The notes: generated by a model from the sequence alone, not told the origin. Positions 1 to 5,503 are shown, counted from the first letter of the stretch. The stretch is 8,920 nt of DNA from Desulfarculus sp. (GCA_020216805.1 JAIWNN010000149.1:1-8920), one strand, 5' to 3'. Made by a program: numbers and translations.

Positions 1-101
1 TTGGCGCGCCGCGCTCCGGCCGGATACTGGCGGCCGCGGGTCTGGCCGGGCCGTGGCGGCCGACGGCCGGGCGAACCCAACCCCGCCGCCCCGCCGCGGA
101 C

Positions 102-129
102 TTGACGCCTTGGGCAAAATGCGTATTTT
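102..129 (+). promoter_or_regulatory. candidate promoter of the fur-feoA fusion gene
   Basis: TTGACG (102-107) and TATTTT (124-129) are separated by 16 nt and lie at the edge of an AT-rich island in otherwise very GC-rich DNA. Transcription would begin near 136, upstream of the Fur-box-like palindrome at 157-171. A second, competing pair is TTGCAA (167-172) and TATCTT (190-195) with 17 nt spacing. It would overlap the palindrome but start transcription almost at the ribosome binding site. Either arrangement would let a repressor at the palindrome block transcription. The choice is inference. Confidence 0.4.
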
Positions 130-156
130 TCGTGGAAGAGAGGGCGGGGCAACATT

Positions 157-171
157 TGAAACTGAGTTGCA
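157..171 (+). promoter_or_regulatory. Fur-box-like operator, copy 1
   Basis: TGAAACT-G-AGTTGCA forms a 7-1-7 palindrome (6 of 7 arm pairs match, extended to 8-1-8 by the flanking T156/A172). This is the geometry of Fur operators, with TGA...TCA-type ends only partly kept. The same 21-nt block (157-177) recurs at 990-1010 in front of feoA with 17 of 21 identities. It lies upstream of a gene for a Fur-family protein, so autoregulation is likely. Binding is inferred, not shown. Confidence 0.6.
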
Positions 172-215
172 ATTACATGGGGTCCCTGCTATCTTTACCC
201 ACCGGAGGCGAAAGC

Positions 216-944
216 GTGGTGGAAACGACCCCCCAGCATGACCAGACCGGACCGCCGGGTCTGCACCAGGAAGAACGGCGCCAGTTCGAGCGCCTGCTGC
301 GGCAGTTGCGCCTGGACCGGATCGGGGATCGCCTGCTGGTGTTGGAGGCCTTCCTGGACAGCGAGGGCCACCACAGCGTCGAACAATGGCAGCGTGAACT
401 GCGGGAGCGCGGGGTTTGCCTGGAGCCGGCCTTCGTGGCCCAGACCCTGGAGCTGCTGGCCAAGCTGGGTCTGGCCGCCCGGCGGGAGTTCGAGGGCGGG
501 CCGGTCTGCTACGAGCACCGCCACCTGGGCGAGCACCACGACCACCTGATCTGCACCCAGTGCGGCGGCATCACCGAGTTCCACGATCCGGAGCTGGAGG
601 CCCTGCAACAGCGCATCAGCCAAGGCCAGGGCTTCCACCCCCTGCGCCACAAGCTGCAAATCTACGGCCTCTGCCATCGCTGCCTGGCCACTCGGCGACC
701 GAGCTTGCCCCTGGCCCTGGCCGCCCCGGGCGAGAAGGTCCGGGTGGAGCGCCTGACCGGCGGGGAGTGCCTGGTCAACCAGTTGCGCGACCTGGGGATC
801 GGAGTGGGCAGCGAGATCGAGGTCATCAGCGCCAATGGCGGGCCCATGGTCCTGGCGGTCAAGGGCAGCCGGGTGGCCCTGGGCCGGGGGGCGGCCCAGC
901 GGGTGCTGGTCAGCCAGGCGGAGGAGTCACGGGCGGAGCGCTAG
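216..944 (+). CDS. Fur-family iron repressor fused to a C-terminal FeoA domain
   Basis: This is a 242-residue cytosolic metal-dependent repressor. The GTG at 216 is chosen because GGAGG (204-208) sits 7 nt upstream and the Fur homology starts soon after; a second in-frame GTG follows at 219. Residues about 20-95 form the winged helix. Residues 96-157 are the Fur dimerisation and metal domain: His52/His53, Glu100, the HHDH motif (107-110), and two CxxC pairs (Cys113/116, Cys153/156) that match the regulatory and structural metal sites. Residues about 165-235 are a FeoA-type SH3-like domain with the usual RLTGGE and LRDLGI elements. Fur proteins normally stop near residue 150, so the FeoA tail is a fusion. 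In the recognition helix the equivalents of E. coli Fur Tyr56 and Arg57 are Ala75 and Gln76, which suggests altered operator specificity. An intrinsic terminator follows. The likely role is iron-responsive control of the adjacent feo genes (inference). Confidence 0.92.
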   Translation: MVETTPQHDQTGPPGLHQEERRQFERLLRQLRLDRIGDRLLVLEAFLDSEGHHSVEQWQRELRERGVCLEPAFVAQTLELLAKLGLAARREFEGGPVCYEHRHLGEHHDHLICTQCGGITEFHDPELEALQQRISQGQGFHPLRHKLQIYGLCHRCLATRRPSLPLALAAPGEKVRVERLTGGECLVNQLRDLGIGVGSEIEVISANGGPMVLAVKGSRVALGRGAAQRVLVSQAEESRAER

Positions 945-953
945 GCGGAAAGG

Positions 954-978
954 CGGTCGGCGGAGCGGCCGTTTTTTT
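954..978 (+). terminator. intrinsic terminator after fur-feoA
   Basis: CGGTCG (954-959) pairs with CGGCCG (966-971), six pairs including one G-U, around a 6-nt loop. Seven T residues (972-978) follow directly. It begins 9 nt after the stop codon and ends 4 nt before the -35 of the next promoter, so the regulator and feoAB appear to be separate transcription units. Confidence 0.75.
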
Positions 979-982
979 GGTA

Positions 983-1012
983 TTGACATTGAGACTGAGT
1001 AGCAGTAACAAT
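983..1012 (+). promoter_or_regulatory. feoAB promoter
   Basis: A perfect -35 TTGACA (983-988) is followed after 18 nt by AACAAT (1007-1012, 4 of 6 matches to TATAAT). The region is AT-rich and directly follows a terminator. The predicted start near 1019 would leave only about 10 nt before the feoA start, with the Shine-Dalgarno at the very 5' end. The exact -10 is therefore uncertain. The Fur-box-like palindrome lies between the two hexamers. Confidence 0.6.
990..1004 (+). promoter_or_regulatory. Fur-box-like operator, copy 2
   Basis: TGAGACT-G-AGTAGCA is a 7-1-7 imperfect palindrome (5 of 7 arm pairs) inside the -35/-10 spacer of the feoAB promoter, a classic place for repression. The extended block 990-1010 matches 157-177 at 17 of 21 positions, including the central ACTGAGT. 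The probable ligand is the Fur-FeoA protein encoded just upstream (inference). Confidence 0.6.
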
Positions 1013-1029
1013 ACATGCCGGAGGAGGCC

Positions 1030-1272
1030 ATGCCCGAGATTTCGATGCGTCAACTGCAAGCCGGCCAGAACGCCACCGTGGTCAAGATCACCACGGCCGG
1101 GGAGCTGGGGCGTCGCCTGCGCGACATGGGCCTGGTGCCCGGGACCCCGCTGGTGGTGATCGGCCGCGCGCCGCTCAAGGATCCGGTGGAGATCAAGCTG
1201 CGGGGCTACAACCTGACCCTGCGCAACAACGAGGCCGACCACATCGTGGTGCGGGTGGAGGACAACCAGTGA
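1030..1272 (+). CDS. feoA: ferrous iron transport protein FeoA
   Basis: This is an 80-residue cytosolic SH3-like accessory protein of the FeoB ferrous iron transporter. It is thought to modulate FeoB through its cytosolic domain. The ATG at 1030 is chosen because GGAGGAGG (1020-1027) lies immediately upstream; an in-frame ATG at 1015 would place that sequence inside the gene. Typical FeoA elements are visible: an opening segment that sets up the first beta strand, LRDMGLVPG (about residues 31-39), then DPVEIKLRGYNLTLRNNEA (about 51-69), the strand and alpha elements that close the fold. Length is normal for the family. The stop overlaps the feoB start in GTGA, implying translational coupling. 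This is the second FeoA module in the locus, after the one fused to Fur. Confidence 0.95.
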   Translation: MPEISMRQLQAGQNATVVKITTAGELGRRLRDMGLVPGTPLVVIGRAPLKDPVEIKLRGYNLTLRNNEADHIVVRVEDNQ

Positions 1273-3413
1273 GCCAACCCGGCCTGACCATCGCCCTGGC
1301 CGGCAACCCCAACGCCGGCAAGACCAGCCTGTTCAACGCCCTCACCGGCGCCCGCCAGCACGTGGGCAACTACCCTGGCGTGACGGTGGAAAAGAAAGAG
1401 GGCGAGGTCCGTCACCAGGGCCAGGTGGTGCGGGTGGTGGATTTGCCCGGCACCTACAGCCTCACCGCCTACTCCCTGGAGGAATTGGTGGCCCGCAACT
1501 ACGTCATCGGCGAGCGGCCGGACGTGGTGGTGGACGTGGTGGACGCCGCCAACCTGGAGCGCAACCTCTACCTGGCGGTGCAGTTCATGGAGTTGGGCGC
1601 GCCGCTGGTCATCGCGCTGAACATGATGGACGTGGCCGAGGCCCGCGGCATGAAGATCGACGTGGCCAAGCTCTCCCAACTCCTGGGGGTACCGGTGGTG
1701 CCCACCGTGGCCCGCACCGGCAAGGGCATGGAGGAGCTGATGGCCGCGGCGGTGGAGGTGGCCCGGGCACAGCGGCCCTGGCGGCCGCTGGTCATCAGCT
1801 ACGGCAGCGACGTGGACGAGGGGCTCAAGGAGCTGACCAGCCTGTTGGAAGGCAAGGAGGTCCGCCACGGCCTCCTGGACGCCCGTTGGCTGGCCCTGAA
1901 GTGCCTGGAGGCCGACCAGGAGGTGCTGGAGAAGCTGCAGTCGGACCCGCACCTGGCCCAGCGCCTGCTGCCGGTCTGCCGGCGGGTGGCCGACCACGTC
2001 CGCCAGACCATGGACGACGAGCCCGAGAGCGTCATCGCCGACTACCGCTACGGCTTCATCAGCGCCATCGCCCGCCAGGCCATCACCTGGGAGCGCGAGG
2101 TGCGCATGGATTTCAGCGACAAGGTGGACCGGGTGCTGACCAACCGGCTCATCGGCCCCTTGTTTCTGGTGGGGGTGCTCTACGCCGTCTACCAGTTCGT
2201 CTTCTGGGCCAGCGAGGGTCCGGTGGCCGGGTTGGAGGCCGGCTTCGGCTGGCTGGGCGAGGCGGTGACCGGGCTGATGCCCGAGGGCGCCCTGCGCTCG
2301 CTTTTGGTGGACGGGGTCATCGGCGGCGTGGGCGGGGTGCTGGTCTTCGTGCCCCTGATCATGTTCATGTTCTTCGCCATCGCCATCATGGAGGATTCCG
2401 GCTACATGGCCCGGGTGGCCTATCTGATGGACCGGGTGCTGCGGGCCTTCGGCCTGCACGGCAACTCGGTGATCAGCCTGATCGTGGGCGGCGGCATCAG
2501 CGGCGGCTGCGCGGTGCCGGGCATCATGGCCACCCGCACCCTCAAGGACCCCCAGGCCCGCCTGGCCACCATGCTGGTGGTGCCTTTCATGAACTGCGGG
2601 GCCAAGATGCCGGTCTTCGGCCTGCTGATCGCCGCCTTCTTCGCCGACAAGAAGCCGGAGGTGATGTTCGGCCTGACGCTCTTCGCCTGGGCCCTGGCCT
2701 TGATCGCCGCCCGCATCCTGCGCTCCACCCTGCTCAAGGGCGAGCAGGCCCCCTTCGTCATGGAGTTGCCGCCCTATCGCACCCCCACCCTCAAGGGCCT
2801 TCTCATTCACATGTGGGAGCGGACCTGGCAGTACCTCAAGAAGGCCGGCACCATGCTGCTGTCGGTCAGCATCGTGATGTGGGCCCTGATGAGCTTCCCC
2901 GGCCTGCCCGAGGAGCGGGCGTCCCACTACGAGCAGGCCCTGGCCCAGGCCGAGAGCGAGCAGGCCAAGACCGAGCTCAAGAACCAGCAGGCCAGCGAGG
3001 AGCTGGCCGGCAGCCTGGCCGGCCGGATTGGACAGGCGGTCAGCCTGATCACCGCTCCCCTGGGCTTCGAGTGGCGCACCAACGTGGCCCTGTTGGGCGG
3101 TCTGGCGGCCAAGGAGGTCATCGTCTCCACCCTGGGCACCGCCTACAGCCTGGGCAAGACCGAGGGCGAGGAGGGCGCGGCCAGCCTGGCCGAGCGCCTC
3201 AAGGAGGAACCGGGCTGGAACGCGCTCAACGCGCTGAGCCTGATGGTCTTCGTGCTCATCTACTCGCCCTGCCTGGCCACCCTGGTGGTGATGCGTCGCG
3301 AGACCGGTTCCTGGCGTTGGCCGGCCTTCAGCGTGGTCTACACCACCGCCGTGGCCTACCTGATGGCCCTGATCGTGCACCAGGGCGGCCGGCTCCTGGG
3401 CCTGGGCGGCTGA
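1269..3413 (+). CDS. feoB: ferrous iron transporter FeoB
   Basis: This 714-residue inner-membrane protein imports Fe(II). The GTG start at 1269 overlaps the feoA stop (GTGA), with GGAGG at 1257-1261 seven bases upstream. The N-terminal G domain shows G1 GNPNAGKTS (12-20), G2 around YPGVT (35-39), G3 DLPG (58-61), G4 NMMD (118-121) and a G5-like stretch near 146-153. A helical GDI-like segment (about 160-280) links it to the membrane domain from about residue 295. The two Gate regions contain the conserved pore motifs GGCAVPG (Cys414) and NCGAKMP (Cys443); a further Cys668 lies in a late helix (YSPCLATL). Length and all key motifs are normal, so the protein should be functional. It is followed 25 nt later by its Cys-rich partner. 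Confidence 0.98.
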   Translation: MSQPGLTIALAGNPNAGKTSLFNALTGARQHVGNYPGVTVEKKEGEVRHQGQVVRVVDLPGTYSLTAYSLEELVARNYVIGERPDVVVDVVDAANLERNLYLAVQFMELGAPLVIALNMMDVAEARGMKIDVAKLSQLLGVPVVPTVARTGKGMEELMAAAVEVARAQRPWRPLVISYGSDVDEGLKELTSLLEGKEVRHGLLDARWLALKCLEADQEVLEKLQSDPHLAQRLLPVCRRVADHVRQTMDDEPESVIADYRYGFISAIARQAITWEREVRMDFSDKVDRVLTNRLIGPLFLVGVLYAVYQFVFWASEGPVAGLEAGFGWLGEAVTGLMPEGALRSLLVDGVIGGVGGVLVFVPLIMFMFFAIAIMEDSGYMARVAYLMDRVLRAFGLHGNSVISLIVGGGISGGCAVPGIMATRTLKDPQARLATMLVVPFMNCGAKMPVFGLLIAAFFADKKPEVMFGLTLFAWALALIAARILRSTLLKGEQAPFVMELPPYRTPTLKGLLIHMWERTWQYLKKAGTMLLSVSIVMWALMSFPGLPEERASHYEQALAQAESEQAKTELKNQQASEELAGSLAGRIGQAVSLITAPLGFEWRTNVALLGGLAAKEVIVSTLGTAYSLGKTEGEEGAASLAERLKEEPGWNALNALSLMVFVLIYSPCLATLVVMRRETGSWRWPAFSVVYTTAVAYLMALIVHQGGRLLGLGG

Positions 3414-3438
3414 GAGGCGGCGGGGAGGAAGGCAGACC

Positions 3439-3696
3439 ATGTGGCAGACCGTGTTGGCGGTGGTGATCGTGGCCGTGGCGGCCTACTTCGTCGGACGCCG
3501 CTTCTGGTGGGGCGTTTCCGGCCAGGGTCCGGCCTGCGGCTGTGGCCCGGACAAGACCGGGGGGTGCTCCACCTGCGCCCGGCCCCAGCGCCTGACCCTG
3601 GAGGACCTGACCCCGCCTCCGGGCGAATCCTGCCCCCACTGCCCGCCCGAGGACGACGCGCGCCGGGCGGACCCCGAAAGCGAGGAAAAGCGATGA
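3439..3696 (+). CDS. FeoB-associated Cys-rich membrane protein
   Basis: This 85-residue protein has one N-terminal transmembrane segment (about residues 3-19) followed by basic and aromatic residues (RRFWW) and a Cys-rich cytosolic tail. The core CGC-x7-CSTC (Cys33, 35, 43, 46) matches the small FeoB-associated Cys-rich family found after feoB. Those proteins are usually about 50-60 residues; here an acidic extension adds a second CPHC pair (Cys65, Cys68). GGAGG/GGAAGG at 3424-3432 supports the ATG at 3439. The gene starts 25 nt after feoB, and its stop overlaps the next ATG (ATGA). A role as thiol ligands accepting or guiding iron at the FeoB exit is plausible, but the family's function is not established. 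Confidence 0.8.
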   Translation: MWQTVLAVVIVAVAAYFVGRRFWWGVSGQGPACGCGPDKTGGCSTCARPQRLTLEDLTPPPGESCPHCPPEDDARRADPESEEKR

Positions 3697-3842
3697 AAAG
3701 CCGAGCCGTAGTGGCGATCGAGACCGGCCAGACCCTGGCCCAGATCGGCCAGGGACTCCGCCGCTGGGTTTTTCCGGCCGGGGGCCGGCCCCAGGCCGGC
3801 GGCGGAGTCGGCCCAAACCAAAACCAGCCAAGGAGCGCCTAG
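3693..3842 (+). CDS. possible 49-residue small protein, doubtful
   Basis: This ATG frame overlaps the preceding stop in ATGA and ends one base before the next ATG, so its position fits a coupled operon gene. The first 26 residues could form an amphipathic helix (AIETGQTLAQIGQGLRRWVF). The rest is Gly/Pro/Gln-rich and without pattern. There are no Cys or His residues and I recognise no family. Against coding, its second half coincides with a strong inverted repeat (3754-3809) that by itself would dictate the sequence. It may be a real peptide, a translational link to the next gene, or merely a spacer holding an RNA structure. Confidence 0.35.
   Translation: MKSRAVVAIETGQTLAQIGQGLRRWVFPAGGRPQAGGGVGPNQNQPRSA
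3754..3809 (+). repeat. large inverted repeat / RNA hairpin inside the feo operon
   Basis: GACTCCGCCGC (3754-3764) pairs perfectly with GCGGCGGAGTC (3799-3809). The stem can continue with TGGG (3765-3768) against CCCA (3790-3793) after a bulge. An inner hairpin CCGGCC (3774-3779) / GGCCGG (3783-3788) closes on a GGG loop. No T-run follows, so it is not an ordinary terminator. It could act as an mRNA processing or stability element, or reduce expression of the distal gene relative to feoB. Confidence 0.65.
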
Positions 3843-3843
3843 C

Positions 3844-4008
3844 ATGTCCGACCATCACCACGACCACCACCAAGGCCACGGCTCCCCGGGCGGCTGCGGC
3901 TGCCAGGGCGGGGGCGACTGCGCCAACTGCCCTGGCCGCCGCGCCGACCAGAAACCGTCCCCGTCCGCCGTTCCGGTGGCGGACACCCCCCGCCCGGCAG
4001 GGCGTTGA
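3844..4008 (+). CDS. small His/Cys-rich putative metal-binding protein
   Basis: This 54-residue product starts at the ATG at 3844, with AGGAG (3831-3835) eight bases upstream. The N-terminus holds six His residues within positions 4-12 (HHHDHHQGH). It is followed by a Gly-spaced Cys cluster CGC-x5-CANC (Cys18, 20, 26, 29) and a Pro-rich tail. There is no membrane segment or signal peptide, so it is probably cytosolic. The Cys pattern closely mirrors the CGC-x7-CxxC of the membrane protein encoded just upstream, which suggests a soluble partner or relative in the same relay. His-rich stretches of this kind occur in nickel and other metal chaperones (HypB, SlyD), so storage or hand-over of Fe(II) or another divalent metal is plausible but inferred. 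Its stop codon overlaps the TTGACA of the next promoter. I do not recognise a named family. Confidence 0.65.
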   Translation: MSDHHHDHHQGHGSPGGCGCQGGGDCANCPGRRADQKPSPSAVPVADTPRPAGR

Positions 4009-4033
4009 CAGCCCATGTATTACAAAGTAATAC
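4005..4033 (+). promoter_or_regulatory. porin promoter with perfect inverted-repeat operator
   Basis: TTGACA (4005-4010) overlaps the preceding stop codon and is followed at 17 nt by TAATAC (4028-4033), or at 18 nt by AATACT. Between and across them lies a perfect 7-3-7 inverted repeat, GTATTAC-AAA-GTAATAC (4017-4033), sitting on the putative -10. It differs from the Fur-box-like motif at 157 and 990, so a different regulator may act here. Which one is unknown. Confidence 0.55.
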
Positions 4034-4055
4034 TAGACAAGCGCGACGTTTTTGC

Positions 4056-4225
4056 TTAGGTTGGTGGCCAGCGGGGGTTGAAGCCCCCACCCCTGGCCGG
4101 GTTCCCGGCTAGGGTCCCACCTAGCCTCCTGGCAAAATTCGTCCGGCCCAGAAGGGCCACTCCCAAGGCAACCCGGCCCACGCGCCCTGCCTGCCCAACG
4201 GCTGGGGGCACAGGTGAGGAGCGTC
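4056..4225 (+). promoter_or_regulatory. highly structured 5' leader of the porin mRNA
   Basis: If transcription starts near 4040, the leader is about 220 nt with several stems: GGCCAG (4066-4071)/CTGGCC (4093-4098) enclosing GGGGG (4073-4077)/CCCCC (4084-4088); GCCGGG (4096-4101)/CCCGGC (4104-4109); GGCTAGG (4107-4113)/CCTAGCC (4120-4126); GGCCC (4145-4149)/GGGCC (4154-4158); and CCTG (4186-4189) plus TGCCC (4192-4196) against GGGCA (4206-4210) plus CAGG (4211-4214). The second and third stems share bases and exclude each other, and the first and second also collide. CTCCT (4126-4130) is complementary to the AGGAG (4253-4257) of the porin ribosome binding site. This looks like a regulatory leader, but no known riboswitch consensus was recognised. 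Confidence 0.45.
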
Positions 4226-4265
4226 CAGGCCTTTGAAGCTGGATGTCTAACAAGGAGAATGGGTT

Positions 4266-5465
4266 ATGGTCAAAAAACTCAAATGGGCGGCGCCGTTGGT
4301 GGCGGCGATCTGCCTGCTGACGCCCCTGGGGGCCCAGGCCGCCAACGACGACCTGGAGGCCCTGCGCCAGGAGCTCAAGGCCCTGCGCGAGAAGGTGGCG
4401 GAACTGGAGACCAAGCTGGAGGAGAGCAGGACCGCTCCGGCTCCCGGCGATCGCGCCTCGGTCGCGGCCCAGGAGCCCAAGGAGGAGCAGAAGGGCGTTC
4501 TCAGCGACCTGGAAAAGAAGGTGAAGATCTACGGTGGGGTCGAGGTCTGGGGCCAGGGTTCCAGCCGGGAGGTTAAAGCCGACAACCGCAAGACCAGCAG
4601 CAGCGAGTTCAAGCTGCGCCGGGCCGAGGTCTTCATGGAGGCCCAGATCAACCCCTGGGCCAAGGGTCTGATCCACCTGCTCTGGGAGCAGGACAAGACC
4701 GAACCGGTGGATCTGGACGAGGGCTACATCCTCCTGGGCCAGACCAACGACGTGCCCTTCTACGCCATGGGCGGCCGCATCTATCCCGCCATCGGCCACT
4801 TCGAGAGCTTCCTGATCACCGACACCATCACCCGGGAGGTCTTCGAGACTCAGGCCACCGCCCTGGAGGTGGGTTACGCCAACGACTGGATCAACCTGGG
4901 TCTGGCCGCCTTCCGCGGCACCACCCACGAGATCAGCGACGGCGACGACCGCAAGATCAACTCCTACTTCGCCCATCTGGGCCTGGCCACCCCCGAGGGT
5001 TTCCTGGGCGATCTCAAGCTCCGCGGCCATATCGCCTACCTGAGCAACATGGACTCCACCTTCGTCCGCGACCAGATCGCCAACAACGCCATCCAGGATC
5101 TGGTGGGGGCCTGGTCGGTGGAGATCAAGGCCGAGTACCGCATCTTCGCCCTGATCGCCGAATACATCCGGGCCACCGACAGCTTCAAGGCCGGCGCCCT
5201 GGGTTACGCCCCGGCCGAGGCCAAGCCCGAGCCCTACGCCTTCAACCTCGAGGCGGCGGTGATGCCCTTCGAGGGCTGGACCTTCGCGGCGCGCTACGAA
5301 GGCTCCGGCGACCTGTACGGCCAGCAGCCCGAGCGCCAGTGGGGCTTGGGCGCCAAGTGGGAGTTCATCAAGGACACCACCCTGGGTCTGGAATACATGC
5401 GCGGGGAGTACCAGAACGACGACACCCGCGATCTGGTCACCACCCAACTGGCGGTCAAGTTCTAA
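4266..5465 (+). CDS. LbtU-family-like outer-membrane siderophore porin
   Basis: This is a 399-residue secreted outer-membrane beta-barrel. AAGGAG (4252-4257) lies 8 nt before the ATG. Residues 1-25 are a signal peptide (KK, hydrophobic core, cleavage after AQA). Residues 29-57 form a heptad-like coiled coil rich in Glu, Lys and Leu. The barrel begins near 78 (VKIYGGVEVWGQG) and runs to a terminal aromatic residue (VKF), as expected for outer-membrane insertion. The central segment about residues 135-210, with acidic EGYILLGQ-type strands, a GGRIYPAIGHFES element and an ATALEVGYAND strand, resembles the LbtU family, whose founder in Legionella takes up the siderophore legiobactin. That assignment is from pattern memory; a general porin is the alternative. 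With feoAB upstream and its own promoter and long leader, an iron-related uptake role is likely. Confidence 0.85.
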   Translation: MVKKLKWAAPLVAAICLLTPLGAQAANDDLEALRQELKALREKVAELETKLEESRTAPAPGDRASVAAQEPKEEQKGVLSDLEKKVKIYGGVEVWGQGSSREVKADNRKTSSSEFKLRRAEVFMEAQINPWAKGLIHLLWEQDKTEPVDLDEGYILLGQTNDVPFYAMGGRIYPAIGHFESFLITDTITREVFETQATALEVGYANDWINLGLAAFRGTTHEISDGDDRKINSYFAHLGLATPEGFLGDLKLRGHIAYLSNMDSTFVRDQIANNAIQDLVGAWSVEIKAEYRIFALIAEYIRATDSFKAGALGYAPAEAKPEPYAFNLEAAVMPFEGWTFAARYEGSGDLYGQQPERQWGLGAKWEFIKDTTLGLEYMRGEYQNDDTRDLVTTQLAVKF

Positions 5466-5503
5466 CCGCTCCTTCCGGGAGAACCCGTCCTCCCCTTACC
5501 CCA

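Noticed and set aside
102..215. Upstream extension of the fur-feoA frame to 102
   Set aside because: The extra residues have no Fur similarity, the DNA is AT-rich promoter sequence with an operator, and GGAGG supports the GTG at 216.
1015..1029. An earlier ATG for feoA at 1015
   Set aside because: It would place the strong GGAGGAGG within the coding region and has no ribosome site of its own.
1206..3440. A 744-codon open frame on the minus strand opposite feoB
   Set aside because: It is a by-product of GC-rich third positions. The sequence is His/Gly/Gln-rich with no domain pattern, while the plus strand has every FeoB motif.
1886..3466. A 526-codon shifted plus-strand frame inside feoB
   Set aside because: Low-complexity Arg/Gly/Pro translation in a shifted frame of feoB, with no recognisable motif.
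4004..4024. A third copy of the 21-nt Fur-box-like motif at the porin promoter
   Set aside because: Only the terminal ATTACA matches copy 1; the palindromic core is missing and the spacing is off by two.
4056..4225. A known riboswitch (cobalamin, TPP, SAM, fluoride, molybdenum cofactor)
   Set aside because: No conserved core sequence of these classes was recognised, so only a generic structured leader is claimed.
4266..4345. Lipoprotein signal in the porin because of Cys16
   Set aside because: Cys16 lies inside the hydrophobic core without a lipobox; the AQA cleavage site at 23-25 fits an ordinary signal peptide.
4056..5447. A 463-codon minus-strand frame opposite the porin
   Set aside because: Repetitive Gly/Leu/Val-rich shadow. 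The plus strand has a ribosome site, signal peptide and barrel pattern.
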